Shown here piece by piece: positions 13,270 through 19,018 of a stretch of DNA of 19,018 nt. The notes beneath the pieces were generated by a model. The model was not told the DNA's origin, made no database searches, and was given only the letters and a program-made list of their open reading frames with translations. The first letter of the stretch is position 1; each line of letters begins with the position of its first letter. The position numbers were made by a program, and so were the translations under genes. Source of the DNA: Gp6-AA45 sp035652075 (GTDB taxonomy: Bacteria; Acidobacteriota; Vicinamibacteria; Vicinamibacterales; CAVVIG01); contig DASREL010000126.1 in the NCBI GenBank assembly GCA_035652075.1, positions 1-19,018 on the forward strand. The letters are read 5' to 3'.

Positions 13270-13926
13270 CGCGGCGGCGTTGATGTCGGCGTTCTCGAGG
13301 ATTGGTTTCGCCGCCCCGTGCTTCGCGACCGCGATCATCGCCTTCCCCATCTGCTCCGTCGTCGTCACGTACTTCGTGGCGAGACGGAGCAGGGGATACA
13401 TCCATCCCATCACGGCGTAGACGGCGTTGTACCACGCGGTCTTCGAACGGATGCCATGCATCGGCTGGATGTAAGCCGGCCGAAACGCGATCGCCTGTTT
13501 GAAGGGCAATTGCGTCAGCGCGATTTCGGTCTTGCGTTTGACCCTCGCCCACATCGCGCGCCCGTCCGTTCCCGCACCGGAAACGTAGATGAACGTCGTG
13601 CGAGGTGCGGTGTGCGAGGTGCGTCGTGCGACTGTCGTCGCGACAGAGACCGTCAGGTCGTGCGTCAGCCGTGTGTAGTCCGCTTCGCTCATCCCAACCG
13701 ACGACACGCCGAGGCAGAAGAAGCACGCGTCGATGTCGTCGATCTGGGATTCGATAGATGACAGGTCGGCGACGTCTTTCAGCACGACTTCTTTGAGTTT
13801 GGGATGCTGCTGGCCGGTCTTGCTGCGGCCGACGGAGAGGACTTCGCTGACGTCAGGGTCGAGCAGGCATTCGCGAAGAACGCCTTGCCCGACCATCCCG
13901 GTTGCTCCGAACAGAAGGATCTTCGT
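13267..13926 (-). CDS. NAD(P)-binding Rossmann-fold (atypical SDR) protein with no standard start codon
   Basis: The expected start of this family is M-K-I-L-L-F-GATGMVG, the nucleotide-binding loop. Here the frame reads T-K-I-L-L-F-G-A-T-G-M-V-G, with ACG (13926-13924) where ATG is expected and no ATG, GTG or TTG between it and the upstream in-frame TAA (13941-13939). The first ATG (13896) would remove the first beta strand and part of the glycine loop. The rest is intact: CFFCLGVSSVGMSEADYTRLTHDLTV, FIYVSGAG, and the AIAFRPAYIQP segment. The total is 219 residues if ACG is used. A 28-bp-period repeat within 13594-13631 adds VARRTSHTAPRTT before the FIYVSGAG strand. It may start at ACG, or be a recently damaged gene. 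The substrate is unknown. Confidence 0.65.
   Translation of the reverse strand, partial: TKILLFGATGMVGQGVLRECLLDPDVSEVLSVGRSKTGQQHPKLKEVVLKDVADLSSIESQIDDIDACFFCLGVSSVGMSEADYTRLTHDLTVSVATTVARRTSHTAPRTTFIYVSGAGTDGRAMWARVKRKTEIALTQLPFKQAIAFRPAYIQPMHGIRSKTAWYNAVYAVMGWMYPLLRLATKYVTTTEQMGKAMIAVAKHGAAKPILENADINAAA
13594..13631. repeat. GTGCGAGGTGCG short repeats inside the Rossmann-fold gene
   Basis: GTGCGAGGTGCG occurs at 13598-13609 and 13612-13623, and CGTCGTGCGA occurs at 13594-13603 and 13622-13631. The stretch encodes a low-complexity VARRTSHTAPRTT insert on the minus strand. It resembles simple intergenic spacers but here sits inside a coding region without breaking the frame. Confidence 0.6.
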
Positions 13927-13941
13927 ACTTCGTACTTCTTA
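13921..13941. repeat. 7-bp tandem repeat (CTTCGTA)x3 at a gene start
   Basis: CTTCGTA occurs at 13921-13927 and 13928-13934, with CTTCTTA at 13935-13941. On the minus strand it is AAGTACG repeated. It covers the stop codon of the upstream gene and the expected start codon of the Rossmann-fold gene. Gain or loss of one unit would shift the frame relative to upstream sequence. Confidence 0.7.
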
Positions 13942-15033
13942 CTTTTTCGTTTTAGCTTTCGCAGCCTCTTCTTCCGCCACGCGCGCGCCGTGCATCATGT
14001 TCGTCAGCGAGTGGTTGCCTTCGTGGCACGCGTACTCGTAGATCTTGTCGCTCGACTTGACCCACGGATACTCGCCGGTCCACGGACGATCCCACGTCGA
14101 CGGATCGTCCACCGTGAAGCGATAGCGGAGGTTGCCGTCCGGCATCCGCGTGATGCGTTCGACGACGTGCATGTCTTCGCTCGCGCCGCGGAACTGCGTC
14201 TTCGTCGTGAAGTTCGTCGTGTCGATGACGAGCGTGTCGCCTTCCCAGTGGCCGATCGAATCACCCATCCACTTGCGGATCGTCTTCGGCAGGTGCTGCG
14301 TCGTGTTCATGCGGACCACGCGCGCGTCGTGCACCATTTCGGTGAGGATCATGATGCTGTCGCGCGTCTGCACGATCTGGTGCAGGTTGTTGTAGAAGTA
14401 ATTCGGCAGCGCCGGCGGACCAGACGTCGAGCTGAAGCCGAGCAGGCAGCGCTCGGCGAGCGGACGCTGTTCCGGATCGTCGAACGCTCCGGGCGGTCCT
14501 GACGTATCGCCTTCCGCCGCGCCCGGCGCGACCTGACGCTTCGCGAGCTCCGCGTTGCGCTTTACCGCTTCCGGCTTCATCGGCGGCGCGTGACCGTCCG
14601 GCGGATCGATGATGATCGAGCTGCGCTTCTGGCCGTCGATCGTCGCGTAGTTGCGACCCTCGTCGAGCCAGAAGTGGTTGTAGCCGCCGACGGGGCCGCC
14701 GGCGAAGTTTTCGATCTGCTCCTGATACGACGCGCCTCGCGCCATGCGTTCGCCGCCGACCGGCGGCGCGCCGCGGTTCGGATCGAGCGCGGCGTCATTC
14801 TGCTTCTGGCGGTTCGCTTCGTACTTTTCCGCCGCGTCCGCTTCTTCCTTCGTGAAGGTCAGCGACTTGACGCCCGGCAGCCGTTCGACCGGCGTCATCG
14901 TCGACACGTCGTACGTGCCGCTCAAGTCCGGATGTGCCGGCGCCGCGGGTTTCGGTGCAGCAGGCTTCGGCGCCTGTGCCGCAAGGCCGGTCGCCAGGAC
15001 CAGCGCGAAAGAGAATCCAAGCCTGATGCGCAT
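13939..15033 (-). CDS. Exported protein of unknown function (HLPKTIRKWMGDSIGHWEGDTL family)
   Basis: This is a 364-residue protein. The start taken is ATG 15033 (MRIRLGFSFALVLATGLAAQ, a signal peptide), with ATG 15042 as an alternative. The longer frame to 15087 translates the adjacent repeat element and should be ignored. The mature part opens with an Ala/Pro/Lys-rich linker and PDLSGTYDVSTMTP. It contains ALPNYFYNNLHQIVQTRDSIMILTEMVHDARVVRM (about 225-260), a KWMGDSIGHWEGDTLVIDTTNF block (about 268-290), and a C-terminal YEYACHEGNHSLTNMMHGAR motif with Cys/His residues that might bind a metal or heme. Related proteins are frequent in Acidobacteriota and Planctomycetes by memory and have no assigned function. 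It probably shares a transcript with the Rossmann-fold gene, 12 nt downstream. Confidence 0.78.
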   Translation of the reverse strand: MRIRLGFSFALVLATGLAAQAPKPAAPKPAAPAHPDLSGTYDVSTMTPVERLPGVKSLTFTKEEADAAEKYEANRQKQNDAALDPNRGAPPVGGERMARGASYQEQIENFAGGPVGGYNHFWLDEGRNYATIDGQKRSSIIIDPPDGHAPPMKPEAVKRNAELAKRQVAPGAAEGDTSGPPGAFDDPEQRPLAERCLLGFSSTSGPPALPNYFYNNLHQIVQTRDSIMILTEMVHDARVVRMNTTQHLPKTIRKWMGDSIGHWEGDTLVIDTTNFTTKTQFRGASEDMHVVERITRMPDGNLRYRFTVDDPSTWDRPWTGEYPWVKSSDKIYEYACHEGNHSLTNMMHGARVAEEEAAKAKTKK

Positions 15034-15058
15034 GCCCGTCATTGTAACGCAGCGGGTT

Positions 15059-15110
15059 GTAGCGCAGGCCTGTAGGCCTGCCCGCAAGCAGCCCTGAAGG
15101 GCTGCGCTAC
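15059..15110. repeat. 52-bp double-hairpin repeat, copy 3 (opposite orientation to copy 1)
   Basis: The element has GTAGC (15059-15063) and GCTAC (15106-15110) at the ends. The arms are GCAGGCC-TGTA-GGCCTGC (15064-15081) and GCAGCCC-TGAA-GGGCTGC (15088-15105) with six bases between. Its reverse complement matches copy 1 arm for arm, differing mainly in the loops and linker. It lies between two minus-strand genes. On the minus strand its TAG (15109-15107) is the stop codon of the MetX-like gene. Confidence 0.85.
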
Positions 15111-16180
15111 ATGCCCAGAAATGCCGCGATCTTGTCGTTCAGGAACTTGCGGTCGGCGGGGTTGCCGCCGGCGCCGGCCGGGTGCCCCCAGAGCGAGGGA
15201 ATCGGCGTGAAGGTGACGTTCTGGATGAACTGCGCTTCGAATTTCGCGTCGGTCACCGGGAAATAGAGGTCCGTTGCCGACGGCATGTAAAGCACCGGCA
15301 CCCTGATCGACCGCAGCGCTTTCTGCGTATCGCCGTTGAACCCCGGCGTGGTCCCCACATCATGGCGCTGCCATGCGCGCGCCTGCAGGATTAGATCGTT
15401 CGCGTCGGCGTTGGCGAAGAACGTCTTGCGCCGCTGCTCGAGCTCCTGCTCGAGCGTGCGATTCGGCGCGTTCGTCTTCCACAACTCCTGACGCCACCAT
15501 TCCTGCGAATACAGCCACGGCAGCCACACCATCCCGTACGCTTCGATCCCCTTGCGCGGTTCCTCTTTGTAGTCGCCGTTGTTGAACGCGGGATCCGTCG
15601 TCAACGCGGTGATCTGTGATTCGAGGCGCACGATGCCGTGCGGCCACGCGCGCGCGGTGCCCGAGGTTGCGACGATGCGATCGGCGAAGTCGGGGTAACT
15701 GACGGCCCATTGAAACGCCTGCTCGGCGCCCATCGAGAACCCGATGACCGCTTTGAGATGCGTAACCTTCAGTTCGTCGACGAGCAGTTTGTGCACCGCT
15801 TCGACGTTGTCGCGAATCGTGGTGACGGGGAAGCGCGGTCCGTGGAACGGTTCCGGTGTGTTGCTCGGCGATGAGGTCTGGCCGTTGCCGAACATCTCGG
15901 TCATCACGAGGAAGTACTTCGACGGATCGAGCGCGCGATCGGGCGGCGTGCCGACGAGCCAGTCGTACCCGTGATGATTGGCCATGTAATGCGACGGCAG
16001 GAGGATCGCATTGTCGTGCGCGGCGTTCAGCTTGCCGTACGGGCCGTAGACGATCTTCGCCTGCGGCAGCGTGACGCCGCTCTCGGTCTTGAAATTGTTG
16101 ATGACGAACTCGTGATGTTCGGCCGTGTGCGGCGGCGGTTGGAGAAGGAGCAGAGCGGCAACGAGTAGTGATCGGATCAT
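15107..16180 (-). CDS. Exported alpha/beta hydrolase of the homoserine O-acetyltransferase (MetX)-like family
   Basis: This is a 357-residue protein. ATG 16180 has CAGGTG just upstream. A GTG at 16189 is less likely. MIRSLLVAALLLLQPPPHT is a signal peptide, unusual for MetX, which is cytoplasmic. The fold follows MetX order: an N-terminal FVINNFKTESGVTLPQAKIVYGPYGKLN strand pair, the KYFLVMTEMFGNGQTSSPSN loop, and the nucleophile elbow GFSMGAEQAFQWA with Ser149. The acid is Asp304 in SATDLYFP and the base is His333 in WGHPAG. All three catalytic residues are present, so it should be active as an esterase, hydrolase or acyltransferase. MetX itself normally has GGSMGGMQ, so the elbow differs. 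An exported hydrolase is more likely than methionine synthesis. Confidence 0.85.
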   Translation of the reverse strand: MIRSLLVAALLLLQPPPHTAEHHEFVINNFKTESGVTLPQAKIVYGPYGKLNAAHDNAILLPSHYMANHHGYDWLVGTPPDRALDPSKYFLVMTEMFGNGQTSSPSNTPEPFHGPRFPVTTIRDNVEAVHKLLVDELKVTHLKAVIGFSMGAEQAFQWAVSYPDFADRIVATSGTARAWPHGIVRLESQITALTTDPAFNNGDYKEEPRKGIEAYGMVWLPWLYSQEWWRQELWKTNAPNRTLEQELEQRRKTFFANADANDLILQARAWQRHDVGTTPGFNGDTQKALRSIRVPVLYMPSATDLYFPVTDAKFEAQFIQNVTFTPIPSLWGHPAGAGGNPADRKFLNDKIAAFLGM

Positions 16181-16193
16181 CGGTGACACCTGA

Positions 16194-16298
16194 GCAGCCC
16201 TAAAGGGCTGCGCTACGACAGCCGGCTACAACGCCCGGCTACGACAGCCGGCTACAACGCCCGGCGCGGACGGTTGTAGCGCAGGCCTTCAGGCCTGC
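16194..16298. repeat. Composite repeat, copy 4: two hairpins around a 26-bp tandem duplication
   Basis: At one end is GCAGCCC-TAAA-GGGCTGC plus GCTAC (16194-16216). At the other is GTAGC plus GCAGGCC-TTCA-GGCCTGC (16276-16298). Between them a 26-bp unit beginning GCTACGACAGCCGGC is present twice in perfect tandem (16212-16237 and 16238-16263). The arms are the same two types as in copies 1 and 3 but face outward and are separated. The region fills the gap between the MetX-like gene and the radical SAM gene. No coding capacity is apparent. Confidence 0.8.
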
Positions 16299-16306
16299 CC
16301 CCACCC

Positions 16307-17755
16307 TCAACCGCTGAACTCCCATGACGCGAAGTGTTGAAAGAACGCGGGCGGGATGCCGTTGCGGTCGCAATACTCCGCCACGAATTGCTTCGGGTTC
16401 GGATCCGGCGGCGCGAACGCCTGCTGCTGCTCGCACCACTCCATCCACTCGTCGACGATCTCCGCGAACGTGATGCCGCGTTCCTTCGCGAGGAAGCGCA
16501 GCGTCCGCGAATCGCCGAGGAGCTGCAGCGCTTTGATGACGCGATGGCCGTACGCCATGTCCGCTTCGGTCATCGAGTAGTGCGACCGCAGCGCGTACGG
16601 CGGCTCGCGCTCGAAATCAATCTGCAGCGTTCCGGCTTTGTGCCACAGCTCGGTCCCCGGCAGCACCTGCAGCGGAAAGACCGCGAGCCATTTCGTGTTC
16701 AGCGACGCCGCGAAGTTCAGGGATTTCTTGAACGTCGCAATCGTGTCGCCAGGCAGACCGTAAATCAGCTGGATTTCGAACGGCACCTGATATCGCTTGA
16801 GATGTTCGATGCCGTCGACGAACTTCTGCATCTTCAGCCGTCGCTCGACGGTGGCGAGCGCCGTGTCGTCGGTGGACTGCAACCCGACTTCGAGGAACTG
16901 GAAGTTCGCCTCCTTCATCAGCCGCGCGAGCTCGTCGTCGAAAAACTCGGCCCAGACTTCGGAGTGGAACTTGATGCGCCGATGGTTGTGCTCGATGACG
17001 AAGCGGCAGATCTCTTTGGCGCGTTCGGCGTTGAGGTTGAAGATCGGATCCATCAGGTAGATCCACTCGACGTCGCGCTCGAGCCAGTACGCGATCTCGT
17101 GCTTCACGCGATCGAGATCGAAGCGGCGATTCCGGATCGAGAAGTCTTTGTTGTAGAAGCAGAAGTTGCAGCGGAACACGCAGCCGCGCTGCGTTTCGAG
17201 GCAGACGATCCGCGTGCTCGTGTGGCCGTCCATGTAGCCTGGCCGATGCGGCGACGGCAACTGATTGAGGTCCTGCACGATCGCCGCGTCCGCGGTGGCG
17301 ACGATTTCGTCGCCGCGGCGGAACACGATGCCGTCCACCGTCTCGAGCGGCGCATGTTCGCGTCGCGCCGCAACGAGCCGGGACAACGGGATCTCGCCTT
17401 CGCTGGTGACGATGACGTCGAACGCGCGCGTCCGCGCGAACACATCCTTCGCGACCGGCCCAACCTCGGGACCACCGACGACGATCTGAATCGACGCGTC
17501 GCGATCTTTGATCAGCGTGGCCGCAGCCGTCAGCGTCCGGATATTCCAGACGTAGCACGAGAGTCCGACGATGTCCGGCTGAGTTGCGAGGATCCGGTCG
17601 GCGATTGTCTCAGTCTTGTCATCAGGCGTGAATTCCAAAACCGTGATCGCATCGGCCGCGACGCCGTCGTGCTCGACGAGATACGCCTTGAGGTACAGCA
17701 GGGCCAGCGGCGTAAAGCTCGGATTGTGATGGACGGTCGCGAGACAGACCCGCAT
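16307..17755 (-). CDS. B12-binding-type radical SAM protein
   Basis: This is a 482-residue protein from ATG 17755 (MRVCLATVHHNPSFTPLALLYLKAYL). The frame is open further upstream, but that region is antisense to the DUF2844 gene. Residues 1-135 form a Rossmann-like cobalamin-binding domain (PDIVGLSCYVWNIRT, IVVGGPEVGP, VIVTSEGE). It has no DxHxxG lower-ligand motif, so cobalamin would bind without histidine ligation, if at all. The radical SAM core begins near residue 183 with RGCVFRCNFCFYNKDF, a CX3CX2C cluster motif at Cys192/196/199 that binds the [4Fe-4S] cluster and SAM. MDPIFNLN, FLEVGLQSTDDTAL and IQLIYGLPGDT follow as expected. The C-terminal 90 residues resemble the helical DUF4080-type tail. 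The substrate is unknown, and the family includes methyltransferases and anaerobic modification enzymes. Confidence 0.88.
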   Translation of the reverse strand: MRVCLATVHHNPSFTPLALLYLKAYLVEHDGVAADAITVLEFTPDDKTETIADRILATQPDIVGLSCYVWNIRTLTAAATLIKDRDASIQIVVGGPEVGPVAKDVFARTRAFDVIVTSEGEIPLSRLVAARREHAPLETVDGIVFRRGDEIVATADAAIVQDLNQLPSPHRPGYMDGHTSTRIVCLETQRGCVFRCNFCFYNKDFSIRNRRFDLDRVKHEIAYWLERDVEWIYLMDPIFNLNAERAKEICRFVIEHNHRRIKFHSEVWAEFFDDELARLMKEANFQFLEVGLQSTDDTALATVERRLKMQKFVDGIEHLKRYQVPFEIQLIYGLPGDTIATFKKSLNFAASLNTKWLAVFPLQVLPGTELWHKAGTLQIDFEREPPYALRSHYSMTEADMAYGHRVIKALQLLGDSRTLRFLAKERGITFAEIVDEWMEWCEQQQAFAPPDPNPKQFVAEYCDRNGIPPAFFQHFASWEFSG

Positions 17756-17777
17756 GGGTGCTGTTATTCTGGCACTG

Positions 17778-18233
17778 ATGACACGATTCGCGACGTTGTT
17801 GTGCGTGCTCGCGTTCGCGACGCCGGCGTTTGCCGAGCTGGGCGGCGATGCCTCGTCCATCACAGCCGATCGCGTGCATACGCAGGGCGCGCTCCTCCGG
17901 ATTACGAGCACCGATACCTTCACCGTCCACGAAATGCAGTCCGCGACGGGGACGATGATTCGCGAGTATGTGTCGCCGCTGTCGGGCAAGGTGTTCGCCG
18001 TCGCGTGGGACGGGCCGTTCCTGCCGGACCTGCGGCAGGTGCTCGGCAGCTACTTCGACACGTATCAGCGCGAGGCGGCGCGTGTGCGCACCGCGCGTCG
18101 CGCGCACGGGCCGATCGCCATCGACACCGGCGAACTCGTCGTCCAGGTGGCGGGCCACACGCGCTATTTCACCGGACGCGCCTACGCAACGCGCCTCGTG
18201 CCGAACGGCGTTGAGCGCGCCTCGATCAAGTAG
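17778..18233 (+). CDS. DUF2844 family exported protein
   Basis: This is a 151-residue protein from ATG 17778, with signal peptide MTRFATLLCVLAFATPAFA. The mature protein begins ELGGDASSITADRV and contains FTVHEMQSATGTMIREYVSPLSGKVFAVAWDGPFLPDLRQVLG, which is the recognisable DUF2844 core. It is followed 6 nt later by a DUF3443-type gene, the same pairing known from beta-proteobacteria such as Burkholderia (from memory). It is divergent from the radical SAM gene with only 22 bp between starts. Function is unknown, and export to the periplasm or surface is likely. A role connected to the putative aspartic-protease-like neighbour is inferred from the pairing. Confidence 0.88.
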   Translation: MTRFATLLCVLAFATPAFAELGGDASSITADRVHTQGALLRITSTDTFTVHEMQSATGTMIREYVSPLSGKVFAVAWDGPFLPDLRQVLGSYFDTYQREAARVRTARRAHGPIAIDTGELVVQVAGHTRYFTGRAYATRLVPNGVERASIK

Positions 18234-18239
18234 GTCACC

Positions 18240-19018
18240 GTGCCGAGACTGTTCCTGCTCGCGCTGCTCATCGCGCAAGTCACCCCACAATGCGGCGGCT
18301 CGACGAGCAGCGGCGGCGGATCGACGATCACGCCGTCACCGTCAACCACGATCAACAACACCCTCGCCGTCACGGTGAGCGCTGGGCCGAACAACGATTA
18401 CATCAACGGCCTGTTCACGAGCGTGCAGGTATGCGTGCCCGGATCGTCGTCGTGCCAGACGATCGGCAACGTGCTGGTCGACACCGGATCGGTCGGCCTG
18501 CGGCTGGTATCAAGCGTCGTGAACCTCTCGCTCCCGCAGCAGACGACGTCCGGCGGCGCGCCGATCGTCGAGTGCGCGCAGTTCCAGGACGGCTTCACGT
18601 GGGGACCGCTGCGGACCGCCGATGTGCTGCTCGGCACCAAGAAAGCCTCGAACGTGCCGATCCAGGTGATCGGCGAGAGCGCGTTCGCGAACAGCATTCC
18701 GCAGCAGTGTTCGAGCACCGGCGCCGCGGAGAACACGGTCGCCGACCTCGGCGCGAACGGCATCCTCGGCGTCGGTCAGTACAACGAGGACTGCGGCGGA
18801 TCGTGCGAGCGCGTCACGAACTCGAATCCTGGCTTCTACTACGCATGCCCGTCATCGGGGTGTACGCTCACCACGGTCTCGAGCGCGGTGCAGGCGCGCA
18901 ACCCGGTGTCGTTGTTCAGCAGCGACAGCAACGGCATCGTGATTCAGCTACCGTCGATCCCCGCAGGCGGGACGACCAGCGTCAACGGCACGATGTACTT
19001 CGGCATCAGCACGCAGTC
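18240..19018 (+). CDS. DUF3443 family exported protein (3' end outside window)
   Basis: The gene starts at GTG 18240, seven bases after the DUF2844 stop, with AGTAGG upstream. It stays open to the window end (259 codons plus two bases). The leader VPRLFLLALLIAQVTPQCGG is hydrophobic with a cysteine that could be lipidated, although the lipobox is not classical. A Ser/Gly/Thr-rich linker follows. The core has VLVDTGSVGLRLV (Asp81), many cysteines (CVPGSSSC, QQCSS, EDCGGSCE, YYACPSSGC), and ADLGANGILGVG. DTGS and GILGxG recall pepsin/retropepsin active-site regions. Whether it is a protease is not established. It forms an operon with DUF2844. Confidence 0.85.
   Translation, partial: MPRLFLLALLIAQVTPQCGGSTSSGGGSTITPSPSTTINNTLAVTVSAGPNNDYINGLFTSVQVCVPGSSSCQTIGNVLVDTGSVGLRLVSSVVNLSLPQQTTSGGAPIVECAQFQDGFTWGPLRTADVLLGTKKASNVPIQVIGESAFANSIPQQCSSTGAAENTVADLGANGILGVGQYNEDCGGSCERVTNSNPGFYYACPSSGCTLTTVSSAVQARNPVSLFSSDSNGIVIQLPSIPAGGTTSVNGTMYFGISTQ

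Noticed and set aside
15034..15087. N-terminal extension MRAGLQACATT of the gene at 13939
   Set aside because: These residues are a translation of the double-hairpin repeat. The signal peptide starts at 15033.
16334..18214. 626-codon open frame on the plus strand
   Set aside because: It is antisense to the radical SAM gene and runs into the DUF2844 gene. Its composition is Arg/Val-rich as expected of a high-GC shadow, with no domain.

Overview
The window is 19 kb of GC-rich, densely packed bacterial DNA. Several gene families point to Acidobacteriota, probably the Vicinamibacteria: carboxypeptidase-regulatory-like beta-domain proteins, a DUF2844/DUF3443 pair, small unnamed exported families, and many short palindromic repeats next to genes. 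This assignment rests on remembered family distributions, since there is no rRNA here. No tRNA, rRNA, CRISPR array, transposase or phage structural gene was seen.

Layout. 1-270: end of a response-regulator receiver domain. 271-468: simple repeats and a palindrome. 469-1343: two tandem paralogous exported proteins of unknown function, in less GC-rich DNA. 1486-2184: a small membrane protein and a small basic protein, both on the minus strand. 2221-2445: an array of 21-bp period. 2536-3222: an unnamed helical protein. 3223-4283 (minus): a DoxX-like membrane protein coupled to an unknown protein. 4318-5004: an exported cupin. 5001-5052: a two-hairpin repeat. 5103-5630: an exported DUF442-like phosphatase/rhodanese-fold protein whose catalytic cysteine codon is TGA. 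5641-7833: a 730-residue protein of carboxypeptidase-regulatory-like domains. 7830-8613 (minus): an ECF sigma factor and a small membrane partner. 8678-9474: three small proteins, one of the YciI family. 9487-11547 (minus): a secreted protein with three copies of a beta-sandwich domain. 11672-13234: an exported trypsin-fold protein lacking all three catalytic residues. 13267-16180 (minus): an NAD(P)-binding protein with no proper start codon, an exported unknown protein, and an exported MetX-like hydrolase. 16307-17755 (minus): a B12-binding-type radical SAM protein. 17778-19018: the DUF2844/DUF3443 pair, the second gene cut by the window end.

The most important observation is the TGA at codon 123 of the 5103-5630 gene. 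The reading frame continues through it to a natural C-terminus. The TGA falls exactly on the nucleophile of a His-Cys-x4-Arg loop and is followed by hairpins that could serve as a bacterial SECIS. A selenoprotein form of this family is the best explanation, with a nonsense mutation or base error as the alternative. The second is a family of 52-bp double-hairpin repeats with GTAGC/GCTAC ends. These lie at gene 3' ends and in several cases supply the stop codon of the neighbouring gene.

Functionally, most of the genes look like envelope or secretion genes. There is no obvious single pathway across the window. Likely functional units are the sigma factor with its overlapping membrane partner, the DUF442-like gene with the following beta-domain gene, the DoxX pair and the DUF2844/DUF3443 pair.
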